DNA from: Streptomyces sp. ITFR-21
GTDB lineage: Bacteria > Actinomycetota > Actinomycetes > Streptomycetales > Streptomycetaceae
Assembly: GCF_031844685.1 (NCBI RefSeq)
Contig: NZ_CP134605.1
Coordinates: 4,337,001-4,401,000 of the forward strand
Length of the DNA stretch: 64,000 bases
Reading direction: 5' to 3'
The notes under the pieces: generated by a model
Databases searched by the model: none
What the model was told of the DNA's origin: nothing
Seen by the model: only the letters and a program-made list of their open reading frames with translations
Program-made: the position numbers and the translations under genes
Shown here: one piece after another, positions 16,095 to 25,866 of the stretch
Position numbering within the stretch: the first letter of the stretch is position 1
Layout of the letters: each line of letters begins with the position of its first letter

Positions 16095-17852
16095 TCAGTC
16101 CTTGATCTCGCAGATGACCGCGCCGGAGGAGACCGAGGAGCCGACCTCCGCCTTGAGCCCGATGACCGTGCCGGAACGGTGCGCGTTCAGCGGCTGCTCC
16201 ATCTTCATCGCCTCCAGGACGACGATCAGGTCTCCCTCGCTGACCTGCTGGTTCTCCTCGACGGCGACCTTGACGATGGTGCCCTGCATCGGCGAGGACA
16301 GCGCGTCCCCGGAGATCGCGGCGGCTGCCTTGACAGCGGCCCGCCGCTTCGGCTTGGCGCCGCCCGCCGCGGCGGTACGGGCCAGCGTCATGCCCAGCGA
16401 CGCCGGCAGCGACACCTCCAGGCGCTTCCCGCCGACCTCGACCACGACGGTCTCGCGGCCCGGCGCCTCCTCCTCGTCCACGTAGGCACCGGTGAACGGC
16501 GGGATGGTGTTGTGGAACTCGGTCTCGATCCACCGGGTGTGCACGGCGAACGGCCCCTGCGCCGGCGCGAAGGCCGGGTCGGTGACCACCGCGCGGTGGA
16601 ACGGGATGGCGGTGGCCATGCCGTCGACCTGGAACTCGGCGAGCGCGCGGGCGGCCCGCTGCAACGCCTGCTCACGGGTGGCGCCGGTGACGACGAGCTT
16701 GGCCAGCAGCGAGTCCCACGCCGGGCCGATCACGCTGCCGGACTCCACACCCGAGTCGAGCCGGACACCGGGCCCGGTCGGCGGCTCGAACCGGGTGACG
16801 GTGCCGGGGGCGGGCAGAAAGTTGCGGCCCGGGTCCTCGCCGTTGATCCGGAACTCGAAGGAGTGGCCGCGCAGCGGCGGGTCGTCGTAGCCGAGGGCCT
16901 CGCCGTCGGCGATCCGGAACATCTCCCGCACCAGGTCGATGCCGGAGACCTCCTCGGTGACGGGGTGCTCGACCTGAAGCCGGGTGTTGACCTCCAGGAA
17001 GGAGATCGTGCCGTCCTGGCCGACCAGGAACTCACAGGTGCCGGCGCCGACATAGCCCGCCTCGCGCAGGATCGCCTTCGACGCCGTGTACAGCTGGGCG
17101 TTCTGCTCCGGCGACAGCCAGGGCGCCGGGGCCTCCTCGACCAGCTTCTGGTGCCGGCGCTGGAGGGAGCAGTCACGGGTGGAGACGACCACCACGTTGC
17201 CGTGCGTGTCGGCCAGGCACTGGGTCTCCACGTGCCGGGGGCGGTCGAGGTAGCGCTCCACGAAGCACTCGCCGCGGCCGAAGGCGGCGACCGCCTCCCG
17301 TACCGCGGAGTCGTACAGCTCCGGGACCTCCTCCAGGGTGCGGGCGACCTTCAGCCCGCGCCCGCCGCCGCCGAACGCCGCCTTGATGGCGATCGGCAGG
17401 CCGTGCTCCTCGGCGAACGCCACCACCTCGTCGGCGCCGGAAACCGGGTCGGGGGTGCCGGCCACCAGGGGGGCACCGGCCCGCTGGGCGATGTGACGGG
17501 CCGCCACCTTGTCGCCCAGGTCCCGGATCGCCTGCGGCGGCGGACCGATCCAGGTCAGCCCGGCGTCCAGCACGGCCTGGGCGAACTCGGCGTTCTCCGA
17601 CAGGAATCCGTAGCCGGGGTGGACCGCGTCCGCGCCCGACTCGGCGGCGGCCGCGAGGACTTTGCCGAAGTCGAGGTAACTGGTGGCGGGAGTGTCCCCG
17701 CCCAGTGCGTAGGCCTCGTCGGCCACGCGGACATGCAGCGCTTCGCGATCCGGGTCAGCGTATACGGCCACGCTGGCGATTCCCGCGTCCCGGCAGGCAC
17801 GGGCGACACGAACTGCGATTTCACCGCGATTGGCGATGAGCACCTTACGCAC
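16095..17852 (-). CDS. accA2: Acyl-CoA carboxylase alpha subunit (biotin carboxylase plus BCCP)
   Basis: A 585-residue fusion protein. Residues 1-450 are an ATP-grasp biotin carboxylase ([24 protein letters not shown], the [14 protein letters not shown] signature). The C-terminal 75 residues are a biotinyl domain whose lysine is in [10 protein letters not shown]. It carboxylates biotin and hands it to a carboxyltransferase beta subunit such as the one encoded at 20015, giving malonyl- or methylmalonyl-CoA. The GTG at 17852 follows AAGGAGG with proper spacing. Length matches streptomycete AccA1/AccA2 (about 590). The symbol follows S. coelicolor usage for this chromosomal position. Confidence 0.9.
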   Translation of the reverse strand: MRKVLIANRGEIAVRVARACRDAGIASVAVYADPDREALHVRVADEAYALGGDTPATSYLDFGKVLAAAAESGADAVHPGYGFLSENAEFAQAVLDAGLTWIGPPPQAIRDLGDKVAARHIAQRAGAPLVAGTPDPVSGADEVVAFAEEHGLPIAIKAAFGGGGRGLKVARTLEEVPELYDSAVREAVAAFGRGECFVERYLDRPRHVETQCLADTHGNVVVVSTRDCSLQRRHQKLVEEAPAPWLSPEQNAQLYTASKAILREAGYVGAGTCEFLVGQDGTISFLEVNTRLQVEHPVTEEVSGIDLVREMFRIADGEALGYDDPPLRGHSFEFRINGEDPGRNFLPAPGTVTRFEPPTGPGVRLDSGVESGSVIGPAWDSLLAKLVVTGATREQALQRAARALAEFQVDGMATAIPFHRAVVTDPAFAPAQGPFAVHTRWIETEFHNTIPPFTGAYVDEEEAPGRETVVVEVGGKRLEVSLPASLGMTLARTAAAGGAKPKRRAAVKAAAAISGDALSSPMQGTIVKVAVEENQQVSEGDLIVVLEAMKMEQPLNAHRSGTVIGLKAEVGSSVSSGAVICEIKD

Positions 17853-18235
17853 GATGGCTCCCTCCTTGAAACAAGCCGAGTTTAGGTACTGGCCACACTC
17901 GAAGCCGAGGCGCCCCCGGGTGCGGGCTCGCCCGCGCCGAGGGTGATCCACGGGCCGTGAAGGACCCATGAAAGCCTGCTCAGTCCACGGTACGGCCCGG
18001 CCGGGTGCGATGTCTCGCGCCACCGGGTGTGGGGCGCATCTCGCGGCGGATCAGTGCTTCGCTGAGGTGTCGGTTTGTAGAAACCCCACTAATCCAGCGC
18101 GGAAATTTTTCCGGCACGGATCCCCAACTGGTCGCGTCGCGCGGGCTCTTGCCGCCGGCTGTACCCGTCGGTAGCCTGCATGTCGCGGGGTACCAGCGGT
18201 AACGTCCCCGGCGGTGTCGGCCGGAGGAGGAGCGT
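17853..18235. other. Divergent intergenic region, accA2 / membrane-protein gene
   Basis: About 380 bases with no supported gene. It must contain the accA2 promoter. A local AT-rich stretch (GGAAATTTTTCC at 18102-18113, a palindrome) stands out in otherwise GC-rich sequence. The ribosome site GGAGGAGG for the next gene lies at 18223-18230. Confidence 0.4.
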
Positions 18236-18694
18236 GTGCGCAAGGGCATAGCCGTCGGCACGGCCGTGGTGCTGGTCCTGGAGGCCGTCGGGATCGGCCT
18301 GGTGAACTGGATACTCGGCCTCGCCGTACAGCGCCAGAACATGTCCCTCGCCGGAGTCGACACGGACCTGATGGCGATCGGATCGTGGACGGGCGGGGCG
18401 GTGTTCGCGCTCTTCCTGATCGGCTGCGCGCTCCTGGTGGCCCGGATCGCGTGGCACGACCGGATGACCGGGCGGGTCGCGCGGATCGTGCTCATCGTCT
18501 GCGCGGTGGTGCACGGCGTGGTCGGCGCGGTGGTGGTCGGGCTGGTCGGCTGGGCGGCGTTCGCCGCGATGATGGTGATTCTCGGGCTGCTGGTGGCCAC
18601 GTTGCTGATGTACGCGCCCGAGGACCTGAGCGGGCCGCCGGCCCCGCGGACCCCGCCGGAGCAGCCGGGCGGGGCGCCTCCGGCGACCGCCTGA
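18236..18694 (+). CDS. Small membrane protein, four predicted helices
   Basis: A 152-residue protein with four hydrophobic segments (about residues 5-28, 48-70, 82-105 and 108-130) and a short proline-rich cytoplasmic tail (PPAPRTPPEQPGG). No catalytic motif. The family is conserved beside accA2 in streptomycetes but has no known role. The GTG start has a very strong GGAGGAGG ribosome site six bases upstream, so translation should be efficient. Confidence 0.75.
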   Translation: MRKGIAVGTAVVLVLEAVGIGLVNWILGLAVQRQNMSLAGVDTDLMAIGSWTGGAVFALFLIGCALLVARIAWHDRMTGRVARIVLIVCAVVHGVVGAVVVGLVGWAAFAAMMVILGLLVATLLMYAPEDLSGPPAPRTPPEQPGGAPPATA

Positions 18695-18781
18695 CCACCT
18701 CGCCTCCCCGGCGGCAGGCGGGCGGGAGGTGCGGGCCGTGCGGCGAAACCGGGGCGGCCGGCGGGACCGGGGGCCGGCCGA

Positions 18782-19456
18782 TCAGCCGCGCGGCGCCCAC
18801 AGATCGGTGATCCGCACACCCAACTCGCCCAGCAGCAGCCGCAGCAGCGGCAGGGACAGCCCGATCACGTTCCCCGGACTGCCCTCCACGCCCTCGACGA
18901 ACGGCGCCGAGCGGCCGTCGAGGGTGAACGAGCCCGCCACGTGCAGCGGTTCACCGCTCGCCACATAGGCGGCGATCTCCGCGTCGTCCGGCGTCCCGAA
19001 CCGTACGGTGGTCGACGCGGTCCGCGAGACCTGCCGGCCGGTCGCGGTGTCGATCACGCAGTGCCCGGTGTGCAGCACCCCGGACCGCCCGCGCATCGAC
19101 CGCCAGCGGGCGGTCGCCTCGGCCGCGTCCCTGGGCTTGCCCAGCGCCTCGCCGTCCAGCTCCAGCACGGAGTCGCACCCCACCACCAGTTCGCCGCCGT
19201 CCAGCAGTCCGCCGCCGGCCACCGCCGTCGCCTTCGCCTCCGCCAGCACCCGGGCCAGCTCGGCGGGGGTCGGCGCCGTGACGGCCGCCTCGTCCACCCC
19301 GCTCACCACCACCCGCGGGTCCAGCCCGGCCTGCCGCAGCAGCCCGAGCCGGGCGGGGGAGGCGGACGCGAGCACGAGGGCGCGGGGGCCGCCGGGAGCG
19401 CTGGAGCCGCTGGGATCGCGGAGGTCACGGGGGCCGTCGGACACGGAGGAAGTCAC
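18782..19456 (-). CDS. maf: Maf-family nucleotide pyrophosphatase
   Basis: A 224-residue Maf/HAM1-fold protein. The signature [18 protein letters not shown] is near residue 27, the catalytic Asp is in [10 protein letters not shown], and LGKPRD and [12 protein letters not shown] follow in order. Maf proteins hydrolyse dTTP, UTP and modified nucleotides, acting as house-cleaning enzymes, and have been linked to septum control. It is the last gene of the pccB - epsilon - 44-aa protein - maf set, all on the minus strand. Confidence 0.9.
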   Translation of the reverse strand: MTSSVSDGPRDLRDPSGSSAPGGPRALVLASASPARLGLLRQAGLDPRVVVSGVDEAAVTAPTPAELARVLAEAKATAVAGGGLLDGGELVVGCDSVLELDGEALGKPRDAAEATARWRSMRGRSGVLHTGHCVIDTATGRQVSRTASTTVRFGTPDDAEIAAYVASGEPLHVAGSFTLDGRSAPFVEGVEGSPGNVIGLSLPLLRLLLGELGVRITDLWAPRG

Positions 19457-19499
19457 CGGGACATGGTAGAGACCCGGCGCGGCCGGCCCCGCCGCGGCG

Positions 19500-19634
19500 T
19501 CACGCCCACCAGGCGGTCACCGCCGTCACCACCGCCGCGGCCAGGGCGATCAGCAGCATCGCCCGGCGCAGCATCGCCTGGGCGCGGCGGATGTCCTCCG
19601 GGGGATCCTCGGGTCGGTCGTCCGGCCACAGCAT
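19500..19634 (-). CDS. Very small membrane protein (44 residues)
   Basis: An open frame of 45 codons starting [20 protein letters not shown] and ending in one transmembrane helix ([17 protein letters not shown]). Codon use is strongly streptomycete. The start ATG is directly preceded by GGGGAG, an unusually close ribosome site, so translation may be weak or start differently. It lies between the epsilon subunit gene and maf in the same orientation. Function unknown; the acidic head and single helix suggest a small membrane regulator, which is a guess. Confidence 0.65.
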   Translation of the reverse strand: MLWPDDRPEDPPEDIRRAQAMLRRAMLLIALAAAVVTAVTAWWA

Positions 19635-19667
19635 CTCCCCAGGGTCGCGCCGGCCCGCGGCCCGCGC

Positions 19668-19685
19668 CTGAGTACGCGTACTCAG
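19668..19685. promoter_or_regulatory. 18-bp perfect palindrome upstream of the 44-aa gene
   Basis: CTGAGTACGCGTACTCAG is its own reverse complement. It lies 33 bases upstream of the 44-aa protein start, between it and the epsilon subunit gene. The arrangement suggests an internal operator or promoter that allows the small protein and maf to be regulated separately from pccB. Confidence 0.55.
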
Positions 19686-19717
19686 AAGTACGGTCGCGCA
19701 TCACCCGTAACGGTGGC

Positions 19718-19924
19718 TCACGCGGGCCACACCGACGACCGCCAGGCGCCGGGCCCGGGGCGCGGGGCGGCCCGCGGGAGACTGCGGGCCGGGTCCGCCC
19801 ACGCCGCCGGGGCGGCGGGGGCCTCGGCCGGCTTGGCCCGCGCCGCCGCCCGCGCCTGGACCAGCGCCACGACGGCCGCCAGCTCCTCCGGGGTCGGCCG
19901 TCCCCGCTCCACCCTGATCACCAC
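19718..19924 (-). CDS. Acyl-CoA carboxylase epsilon subunit
   Basis: A 68-residue protein. The N-terminal half has the epsilon-subunit motif VERGRPTPEELAAVVALV and the C-terminus ends in WADPARSLPRAAP and GPGAWRSS, which is diagnostic for this actinobacterial-only subunit. It stabilises the alpha-beta complex of propionyl/acetyl-CoA carboxylases. It follows pccB by 90 bases in the same orientation, the usual place. Confidence 0.85.
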   Translation of the reverse strand: MVIRVERGRPTPEELAAVVALVQARAAARAKPAEAPAAPAAWADPARSLPRAAPRPGPGAWRSSVWPA

Positions 19925-20014
19925 GTGACCACTCCTCTCCTGCGCGGCGTTCCCCGGACCCCCGGGACCTCGCGGACCGCCCGGACCCCCGGGCCCCTTT
20001 ACCGGCTGCCACCC

Positions 20015-21604
20015 CTACAGCGGGATGTTGCCGTGCTTCTTCGCCGGCAGGCTCTCCCGCTTGTTGCGGAGCGTCCGCAGCGCCTTCACCAGCTGCCCCC
20101 GGGTCTTCGAAGGCGCGATCACGGCGTCCACATAGCCGCGCTCGGCGGCCACGTACGGGTTGAGCAGCGTGTCCTCGTACTCGGTGATGAACCGCTGCCG
20201 CAGCTCCTCCGCCTCCTCCGGCGACGCCGCCTCGGCCAGGGTGCGGCGGTAGAGGATGTTGACCGCGCCCTGCGCGCCCATCACCGCGATCTGCGCCGTC
20301 GGCCAGGCCAGGTTGAGGTCCGCGCCCAGGTGCTTGGAGCCCATCACGTCGTACGCGCCGCCGTACGCCTTACGGGTGATCACCGTGATCAGCGGAACCG
20401 TGGCCTCGGCGTACGCGTAGATCAGTTTGGCGCCGCGGCGGATGATGCCGTCCCACTCCTGACTGGTGCCGGGAAGGAAACCGGGTACGTCGACGAAGGT
20501 GATCACGGGGATGTTGAAGCTGTCACAGGTCCGGACGAAACGCGCCGCCTTCTCCGAGGCGTTGATGTCCAGGCAGCCCGCGAACTGCAGCGGCTGGTTG
20601 GCGACCACGCCCACCGGGCTGCCCTCGATACGGCCGAAGCCGGTCAGGATGTTCGGCGCGAACAGGCTCTGCGTCTCCAGGAACTCCCCGTCGTCCAGGA
20701 CGAGTTCGATGACCTTGTGCATGTCGTAGGGCTGGTTCGCGGAGTCCGGGATCAGCGTGTCGAGCCCGAGGTCCTCCTCGGTCACCGCCAGGTCCGCCTC
20801 GGCGGGAAAGGCGGGCGGCAGCTCCAGGTTGTTGCTCGGCAGGTACGACAGCAGCGCCTTGACGTACTCGAAGGCGTCCTTCTCGTCGCCGGACAGGTGA
20901 TGGGCGTTGCCCGAGGTGGTGTTGTGGGTGCGGGCGCCGCCCAACTCCTCCATGCCCACGTCCTCGCCGGTCACCGTCTTGATCACGTCGGGCCCGGTGA
21001 TGAACATGTGCGAGGTCTGGTCGACCATCACCACGAAGTCGGTGATCGCCGGGGAGTACACCGCGCCGCCCGCGCACGGGCCGACGATCAGGCTGATCTG
21101 CGGGATCACCCCGGAGGCGTGGGTGTTGCGGCGGAAGATCTCGCCGTACATGCCCAGCGAGGTGACACCCTCCTGGATCCGGGCGCCGCCGGAGTCGTTG
21201 ATGCCGATCACCGGGCAGCCGGTCTTCAGCGCGAAGTCCATCACCTTGACGATCTTCTCGCCGAAGACCTCGCCGAGCGCGCCGCCGAACACCGTGAAGT
21301 CCTGCGAGAACACCGCCACCGGGCGGCCCTCGACGGTCCCGTAGCCGGTGACGACACCATCGCCGTACGGGCGGTTGGCGGCCAGGCCGAAGTCGGTCGA
21401 GCGATGCCGGGCCAGTTCGTCCAACTCGGTGAAGGAGCCCTCGTCCAGCAGCAGCCCGATCCGCTCACGGGCCGTCAGCTTGCCCTTGGCGTGCTGCTTC
21501 TCCACCGCGCGCCCGGAACCGGCGTGCGTGGCCTCCTCGATACGGCGGCGCAGGTCGGCGAGTTTCCCGGCGGTCGTGTGGATGTCGTGCTCCGGCTCGG
21601 CCAT
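20015..21604 (-). CDS. pccB: Acyl-CoA (propionyl-CoA) carboxylase beta subunit
   Basis: A 529-residue carboxyltransferase that moves the carboxyl group from biotin to propionyl- or acetyl-CoA. It shows two crotonase-fold halves, with oxyanion-hole glycines in the N-terminal half ([18 protein letters not shown]) and in the C-terminal half ([22 protein letters not shown], and [11 protein letters not shown]). The length equals streptomycete PccB (530). Methylmalonyl-CoA made here feeds polyketide and odd-chain lipid metabolism. The ATG at 21604 starts the homology. It is divergent from birA, whose product attaches biotin to the partner alpha subunit. Confidence 0.93.
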   Translation of the reverse strand: MAEPEHDIHTTAGKLADLRRRIEEATHAGSGRAVEKQHAKGKLTARERIGLLLDEGSFTELDELARHRSTDFGLAANRPYGDGVVTGYGTVEGRPVAVFSQDFTVFGGALGEVFGEKIVKVMDFALKTGCPVIGINDSGGARIQEGVTSLGMYGEIFRRNTHASGVIPQISLIVGPCAGGAVYSPAITDFVVMVDQTSHMFITGPDVIKTVTGEDVGMEELGGARTHNTTSGNAHHLSGDEKDAFEYVKALLSYLPSNNLELPPAFPAEADLAVTEEDLGLDTLIPDSANQPYDMHKVIELVLDDGEFLETQSLFAPNILTGFGRIEGSPVGVVANQPLQFAGCLDINASEKAARFVRTCDSFNIPVITFVDVPGFLPGTSQEWDGIIRRGAKLIYAYAEATVPLITVITRKAYGGAYDVMGSKHLGADLNLAWPTAQIAVMGAQGAVNILYRRTLAEAASPEEAEELRQRFITEYEDTLLNPYVAAERGYVDAVIAPSKTRGQLVKALRTLRNKRESLPAKKHGNIPL

Positions 21605-21752
21605 AGAGGTGGCTCTCCTGCTCTCGGCGGCGGATCCAGCGGTGACGCCCCTCGGTCTTTGTGACCGGCGGGTAAAGCTGCTGTGTAGCGTAGTGGCGAC
21701 GCTCGGGTACGGGCACTGCGGCGTTCGCCACATGCGCTCGTAGGGTGGACGC

Positions 21753-22703
21753 ATGACGCGCAGCCGATGGTCCGATCTGGAACGACCGCCCCTCAACGCC
21801 GCCGCGCTGCGCCGGGCGGTCGTCGTCCCCGGCGGACTGTGGACCGGCCTCGACGTGGTCGAGACGACCGGCTCCACCAACAGCGACCTCACCGCGCGGG
21901 CCGCCCGGGGCGCCCCCGAGGGCGCGGTACTGATCGCCGAGGAGCAGACCGCCGGCCGCGGCCGGCTCGACCGGCGGTGGACCGCGCCCGCCCGCTCCGG
22001 ACTGTTCTTCTCCGTGCTGCTCCGTCCGGGCGAACCCGGGCCGGCCCGGCCGGACGCCGCCCCGGACGACTCCGCCGCTCCCTGGCAACCGGTGCCGGTC
22101 CACCGCTGGGGCTGGCTGCCGCTGCTGGCCGGCGTCGCCACCGCGACCGCGCTGTCCCGGGCGGCCGGCGTCGACACCGCCCTCAAGTGGCCGAACGACC
22201 TGCTGGTCACCGTCGACGGCGAGGAACGCAAGGCCGGCGGGATCCTCGCCGAACGGGTGACCACGGCGGGGCCTGCGGCCGGGGGACCGGGGGGCGCGGG
22301 GGGCGGCCCCGACGGCGCGGGGAGCGCCGTGGTCATCGGCATCGGCCTCAACGTCTCGCTGCGCGCCGACGAGCTGCCCGTCCCCACCGCCGCCTCGCTG
22401 GTCCTGGCCGGAGCCCAGGGCACCGACCGGGACCCGCTGCTGCGTGCCGTACTGCGCTCGATCGCCGACTGGTACGGGGCCTGGCGGGCGGCCGGAGGCG
22501 ACCCGGCCCTCTCCCGCCTCCAGCAGACCTACGCGGCCGGCTGCGCCACACTGGGCCGCCAGGTCCGAGCCGAGCTCCCCGGCGGCAGGAACCTGTCCGG
22601 CACGGCCGTCGCCGTCGACGGCGACGGCCGCCTGGTCATCGCGGGCCCCGACCGCGAGGAGGCGGTCGGCGCGGGCGACATCGTCCACCTCCGCAGGGGG
22701 TGA
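21753..22703 (+). CDS. birA: Biotin--[acetyl-CoA-carboxylase] ligase
   Basis: A 316-residue monofunctional biotin protein ligase with no N-terminal DNA-binding domain, so it is unlikely to act as a repressor. Motifs are [28 protein letters not shown] (the adenylate-binding GRGR loop), LKWPNDLLV and a C-terminal SH3-like cap ([15 protein letters not shown]). An unusual glycine-rich insertion (residues about 170-185) interrupts the catalytic domain. It modifies the alpha subunit encoded at 16095. The start has an ATG with an upstream GTAGGG. Repeat family A begins right after the stop. Confidence 0.92.
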   Translation: MTRSRWSDLERPPLNAAALRRAVVVPGGLWTGLDVVETTGSTNSDLTARAARGAPEGAVLIAEEQTAGRGRLDRRWTAPARSGLFFSVLLRPGEPGPARPDAAPDDSAAPWQPVPVHRWGWLPLLAGVATATALSRAAGVDTALKWPNDLLVTVDGEERKAGGILAERVTTAGPAAGGPGGAGGGPDGAGSAVVIGIGLNVSLRADELPVPTAASLVLAGAQGTDRDPLLRAVLRSIADWYGAWRAAGGDPALSRLQQTYAAGCATLGRQVRAELPGGRNLSGTAVAVDGDGRLVIAGPDREEAVGAGDIVHLRRG

Positions 22704-22723
22704 GGGGGCCGCGGCAGGTGTGC

Positions 22724-23285
22724 CGTACGGCGTGGGGGTGGGTGTCCGGTGGGGTGGGGGTGCCCCGGTGGGTGACGTTGGGCGTGAGGGTGCGGTGGGG
22801 GTGGGTGCCGTACGGCGTGCGGGGTGCCCATGCGGGAGGTGCCGTCGGGCGGTGGAGTGCCCTTGGGTGGGTGCCGTGGGGCGTTGGGGCGCCGTCCGTC
22901 CCCCTATTTTTTGCCGCCGGTTCGCCTCCGGGCGCTTCGACCCGGTGCCGACGGTCGACCGTGCTCACTCGCTCGTACCTCGCTCACTGCGCGCGCTCTC
23001 CCTTTCGACACCGGCGCGCCCTTCGGCTCACCGGCTACCCGGCCGAACGTCGGGCGTCAGCTGGACGTGGGGGCGGTGCCGTCGGGCGTGTGGTGCCCCG
23101 GGTGGGTGCCGTACGGCGTCAGGTGAACGGACCGGCGGACCCGACGGCGCCAGGCTGGGCAACCCAGCCCCCCGGGCCCGCGCCCCCTTGGGTGCCCCGA
23201 CGCCCGACGGCACCCACCGGGCACCCACCCCTCGGGCACCCCCGCGCCACCGGCCCCCCACCCGTCTGGTCGGCGTGCCCCCGCC
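22724..23285 (+). repeat. Repeat family A, copy 3
   Basis: The fullest copy. The GTGCCGT array spans 22724-22890, the TTTTTTGCCGCC box is at about 22910, TCGCCTCCGGGCGCTTCG follows, then a 46-base core, TTTCGACACCGGCGCGCC, the CCGGCCGAACGTCGGGCGTC tail, and a second array with GGGTGGGTGCCGTACGGCGT near 23100. 22890-23079 is almost identical to inverted copy 2 at 7594-7785. It fills the gap between birA and the cyclase gene; about 23286-23413 holds only the cyclase promoter area. Confidence 0.75.
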
Positions 23286-23413
23286 GGGGCGGCGTACCCG
23301 CGGGGCCGGTGCGAGTGAGCCAGGGCACACCTGCCGTATCTTTGAGGAGCTGCGTCGTCTCGATGATCGGAAGGGCTGTGCGCAGGGATTCTTCTGGGGC
23401 CGGGCGGTAGATC

Positions 23414-24598
23414 GTGGACAACGACAGCGCCCCGCCCGACGGGCCGAACGCACCGGATCCGGTCGCCGGACCGGATGCGGTGCGCGGCGTTCCCGCCGAC
23501 CCCTTGCCCGCGATGGGCTTCGTCGAGCCGGACGAGCCGTCGGATCCCGACCAGGACCCGGGCGAGTACCCGGACACCGGGGAGCATCCGCTGGCGCTCC
23601 GGCTGGAGCAGCTGATCCTCGGGGCCCCCCGCCGTTACACCCCCTTCCAGGCCGCCCGTACCGCCGGCGTCTCCATGGATCTGGCCTCCCGCTTCTGGCG
23701 GGCCATGGGCTTCGCCGACATCGGCCAGGCCAGAGCGCTCACCGAGGCCGACGTACTGGCCCTGCGTCGGCTGGCCGGACTGGTGGAGGCGGGGCTGCTC
23801 AGCGAGTCGATGGCGATCCAGGTGGCACGCTCCACCGGCCAGACCACCGCCCGGCTCGCCGACTGGCAGACCGACTCCTTCCTCGAAGGTCTTACCGAGC
23901 CGCCCGAGCCCGGCATGACCCGCGCCGAGGTGGCGTACCCGCTGGTCGAGCTGCTGCTGCCGGAGCTGGAGGAGTTCTTGATCTACGTCTGGCGGCGCCA
24001 GGTCGCGGCGGCCACCAGCAGGGTCGTCCAGTCCGACGACGAGGAGGCGGTGGACCGCCGGCTCGCCGTCGGCTTCGCCGACCTGGTCGGGTTCACCCGG
24101 CTCACCCGGCGGCTGGAGGAGGAGGAGCTGGGCGAACTGGTCGAGGCGTTCGAGACCACCGCCGCCGACCAGGTCGCCGCGTACGGGGGCCGGCTGATCA
24201 AGACCCTCGGCGACGAGGTGCTCTTCGTCGCCGACGACCCCGGTACGGCCGCCGAGATCGGCATACGGCTGATCGAGACGATGACCGGCGACGAGTCCAT
24301 GCCCGCGCTGCGGGTCGGCATGGCCTTCGGCACCGTCACCACCCGGATGGGCGATGTCTTCGGTACCACGGTCAACCTGGCCTCCCGCCTGACCTCCATA
24401 GCCCCCCGCGACGCCGTACTGGTCGACGGGGACTTCGCCGAGGCGCTGGCCGAGACGGGAGACGCCCCCGTCTCCGAGGCGGACGTCGACGCCTCCTCCG
24501 CGGAGAAGTACCGCTTCGCCCTGCAGCCCATGTGGCGGCGCCCGGTGCGGGGCCTGGGAGTGGTCGAACCCTGGCTGCTCACCCGCCGCGAGCGCTAG
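23414..24598 (+). CDS. cya: Class III adenylate/guanylate cyclase
   Basis: A 394-residue cytoplasmic protein. Residues about 60-210 contain a helical region resembling a MerR-like/adenylate-cyclase regulatory N-domain, and residues 215-390 form a class III cyclase catalytic domain: metal-binding FADLVGFT (D223), GDEVLF (D267), then GTTVNLASRL with the transition-state Asn and Arg. This makes cAMP, needed in Streptomyces for spore germination. Streptomycetes carry one such soluble cyclase at this position. The GTG start is 23414; an acidic, proline-rich N-terminus precedes the first domain. A strong terminator follows. Confidence 0.88.
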   Translation: MDNDSAPPDGPNAPDPVAGPDAVRGVPADPLPAMGFVEPDEPSDPDQDPGEYPDTGEHPLALRLEQLILGAPRRYTPFQAARTAGVSMDLASRFWRAMGFADIGQARALTEADVLALRRLAGLVEAGLLSESMAIQVARSTGQTTARLADWQTDSFLEGLTEPPEPGMTRAEVAYPLVELLLPELEEFLIYVWRRQVAAATSRVVQSDDEEAVDRRLAVGFADLVGFTRLTRRLEEEELGELVEAFETTAADQVAAYGGRLIKTLGDEVLFVADDPGTAAEIGIRLIETMTGDESMPALRVGMAFGTVTTRMGDVFGTTVNLASRLTSIAPRDAVLVDGDFAEALAETGDAPVSEADVDASSAEKYRFALQPMWRRPVRGLGVVEPWLLTRRER

Positions 24599-24641
24599 CC
24601 CGCCGGGCCGGTAAAGAACCCCTCTATATCGAACACATAAC

Positions 24642-24678
24642 GCGCCCCCGCTGTCACGCCATGCGACAGCGGGGGCGC
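24642..24678 (+). terminator. Terminator after the cyclase gene
   Basis: A perfect 14-bp stem, GCGCCCCCGCTGTC and its complement, with a nine-base loop, 43 bases after the cya stop. No T-run follows, as is usual in Streptomyces. Confidence 0.8.
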
Positions 24679-24826
24679 CGCCGTGTGATTCGGTCGATAG
24701 GACGCGCGTCACATACTAAGCAGCCTAGTGAATAACCGTCGTGGATTTCCCGCGGGATGAGCGGGTCGCCGGGTCCGCGGCATCTTCTTCCGTACTCTCC
24801 TACGTATTCGGTCGTAGGCGAGGGCG

Positions 24827-24855
24827 TTGACCCTTGAATTGGAAACCTCTAACAA
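24827..24855 (+). promoter_or_regulatory. Sigma-70-type promoter of the SLT gene
   Basis: TTGACC (24827-24832), a 17-base spacer and TAACAA (24850-24855). This puts the transcript start near 24862 and gives a 30-base leader with AAGAGG ahead of the ATG. A hairpin CCTACGTATTCGGTCGTAGG lies just upstream at 24800-24819. Confidence 0.6.
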
Positions 24856-24891
24856 TTCACTGGTCCACGCGAATGGAAGAGGTAAGCCTGT

Positions 24892-25710
24892 ATGCAGCTC
24901 CCCACGATCCCGAACAAGCTCCCCACGTTCTCCCGGTTCAACCGGCTGTCGAAGAAGCACAAGATGACGGCTGCCGGCGCCACCGCCGCCACGGCGCTGG
25001 TGCTGACGGTCGCAGGTCTGGAAGCGACTGCCGGAGCCGGATCGGCGACCGCGGCGGGCGACCCCACAGGGTTCGCCGTCTCCACCGGTGAGCACGTCAA
25101 GAGCATCGACGTGGCGACCGGTGTCGCTTCTCCGCGAGTCGTCCACGACTTCGCGCAGCCGAAGCAGGACGCGGCCGACGCGACGCACAAGAAGGCGGCC
25201 GCGGGCGACACGGCCGACAAGAAGGCCGCCGCGGCGAAGAAGAAGGCGGCTGAGCGAAAGGCCGAAGCCGCCGCTTCCGAGCGGGCCAGGGAAAAGGCCG
25301 CGGCGAACCGCTCCACCAAGCGGACCGCCGTCGTCAGGCACGCCGCGAAGGCGGAGGCGCTCGCGCCCAGGGCCGCCGCGAAGTCCTACAGCAACAACCT
25401 TGACGGCTGGATCCGGCAGTCGCTGGACATCATGCACTCCAAGGGCATCCCGGGCAGTTACAGCGGCATTCACCGCAACATCATGCGGGAGTCCAGCGGT
25501 AACCCCCAGGCGATCAACCTGTGGGACATCAACGCCAAGAACGGCATTCCCTCCAAGGGTCTCCTCCAGGTGATCAACCCGACCTTCGACCGCTACCACG
25601 TGGCCGGAACGTCCTGGAACATCTACAACCCGGTCGCCAACATCACCGCCGCCTGCAACTACGCGGCGGACCGGTACGGGTCGATGGACAACGTGAACTC
25701 CGCGTACTGA
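24892..25710 (+). CDS. Secreted transglycosylase (SLT) domain protein
   Basis: A 272-residue secreted protein. The signal peptide runs to about residue 50 (ATALVLTVAGLEATAGA). Residues 90-150 are a long charged helical region rich in KKAA and EAAA repeats that could form a coiled coil. The C-terminal 100 residues are an SLT domain with the catalytic Glu in IMRESSGNPQAINLWD and the downstream SKGLLQVINPTF and ITAACNYAADRYGS. It should cleave peptidoglycan glycan strands. The gene has its own promoter and terminator. Several related Streptomyces genes are controlled by c-di-AMP riboswitches; I did not find that fold here. Confidence 0.85.
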   Translation: MQLPTIPNKLPTFSRFNRLSKKHKMTAAGATAATALVLTVAGLEATAGAGSATAAGDPTGFAVSTGEHVKSIDVATGVASPRVVHDFAQPKQDAADATHKKAAAGDTADKKAAAAKKKAAERKAEAAASERAREKAAANRSTKRTAVVRHAAKAEALAPRAAAKSYSNNLDGWIRQSLDIMHSKGIPGSYSGIHRNIMRESSGNPQAINLWDINAKNGIPSKGLLQVINPTFDRYHVAGTSWNIYNPVANITAACNYAADRYGSMDNVNSAY

Positions 25711-25758
25711 TCCGTCGCACCGGCCGACCGAGCGACCGACGACCGAGCGACCGACGAC

Positions 25759-25802
25759 CGCCGGAGGGCGGCGGGACCCCAGGGTTCCGCCGCCCTCCGG
25801 CG
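25759..25802 (+). terminator. Terminator after the SLT gene
   Basis: A perfect 16-bp stem, CGCCGGAGGGCGGCGG and its complement, with a 12-base loop. It is preceded by a short tandem repeat of CGACCGAGCGAC at 25728-25758. Confidence 0.8.
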
Positions 25803-25866
25803 TTTCCGTGTCCGGCCGGGCTGGCAGGATGGGGCCGTTAACGGTCGTTGACAGGAGGGTGCGGCG

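Noticed and set aside
24600..24891. c-di-AMP (ydaO) riboswitch before the SLT gene
   Set aside because: The conserved core sequences of that riboswitch were not found, and a good promoter lies only 30 bases before the start codon, leaving no room for it in the leader.
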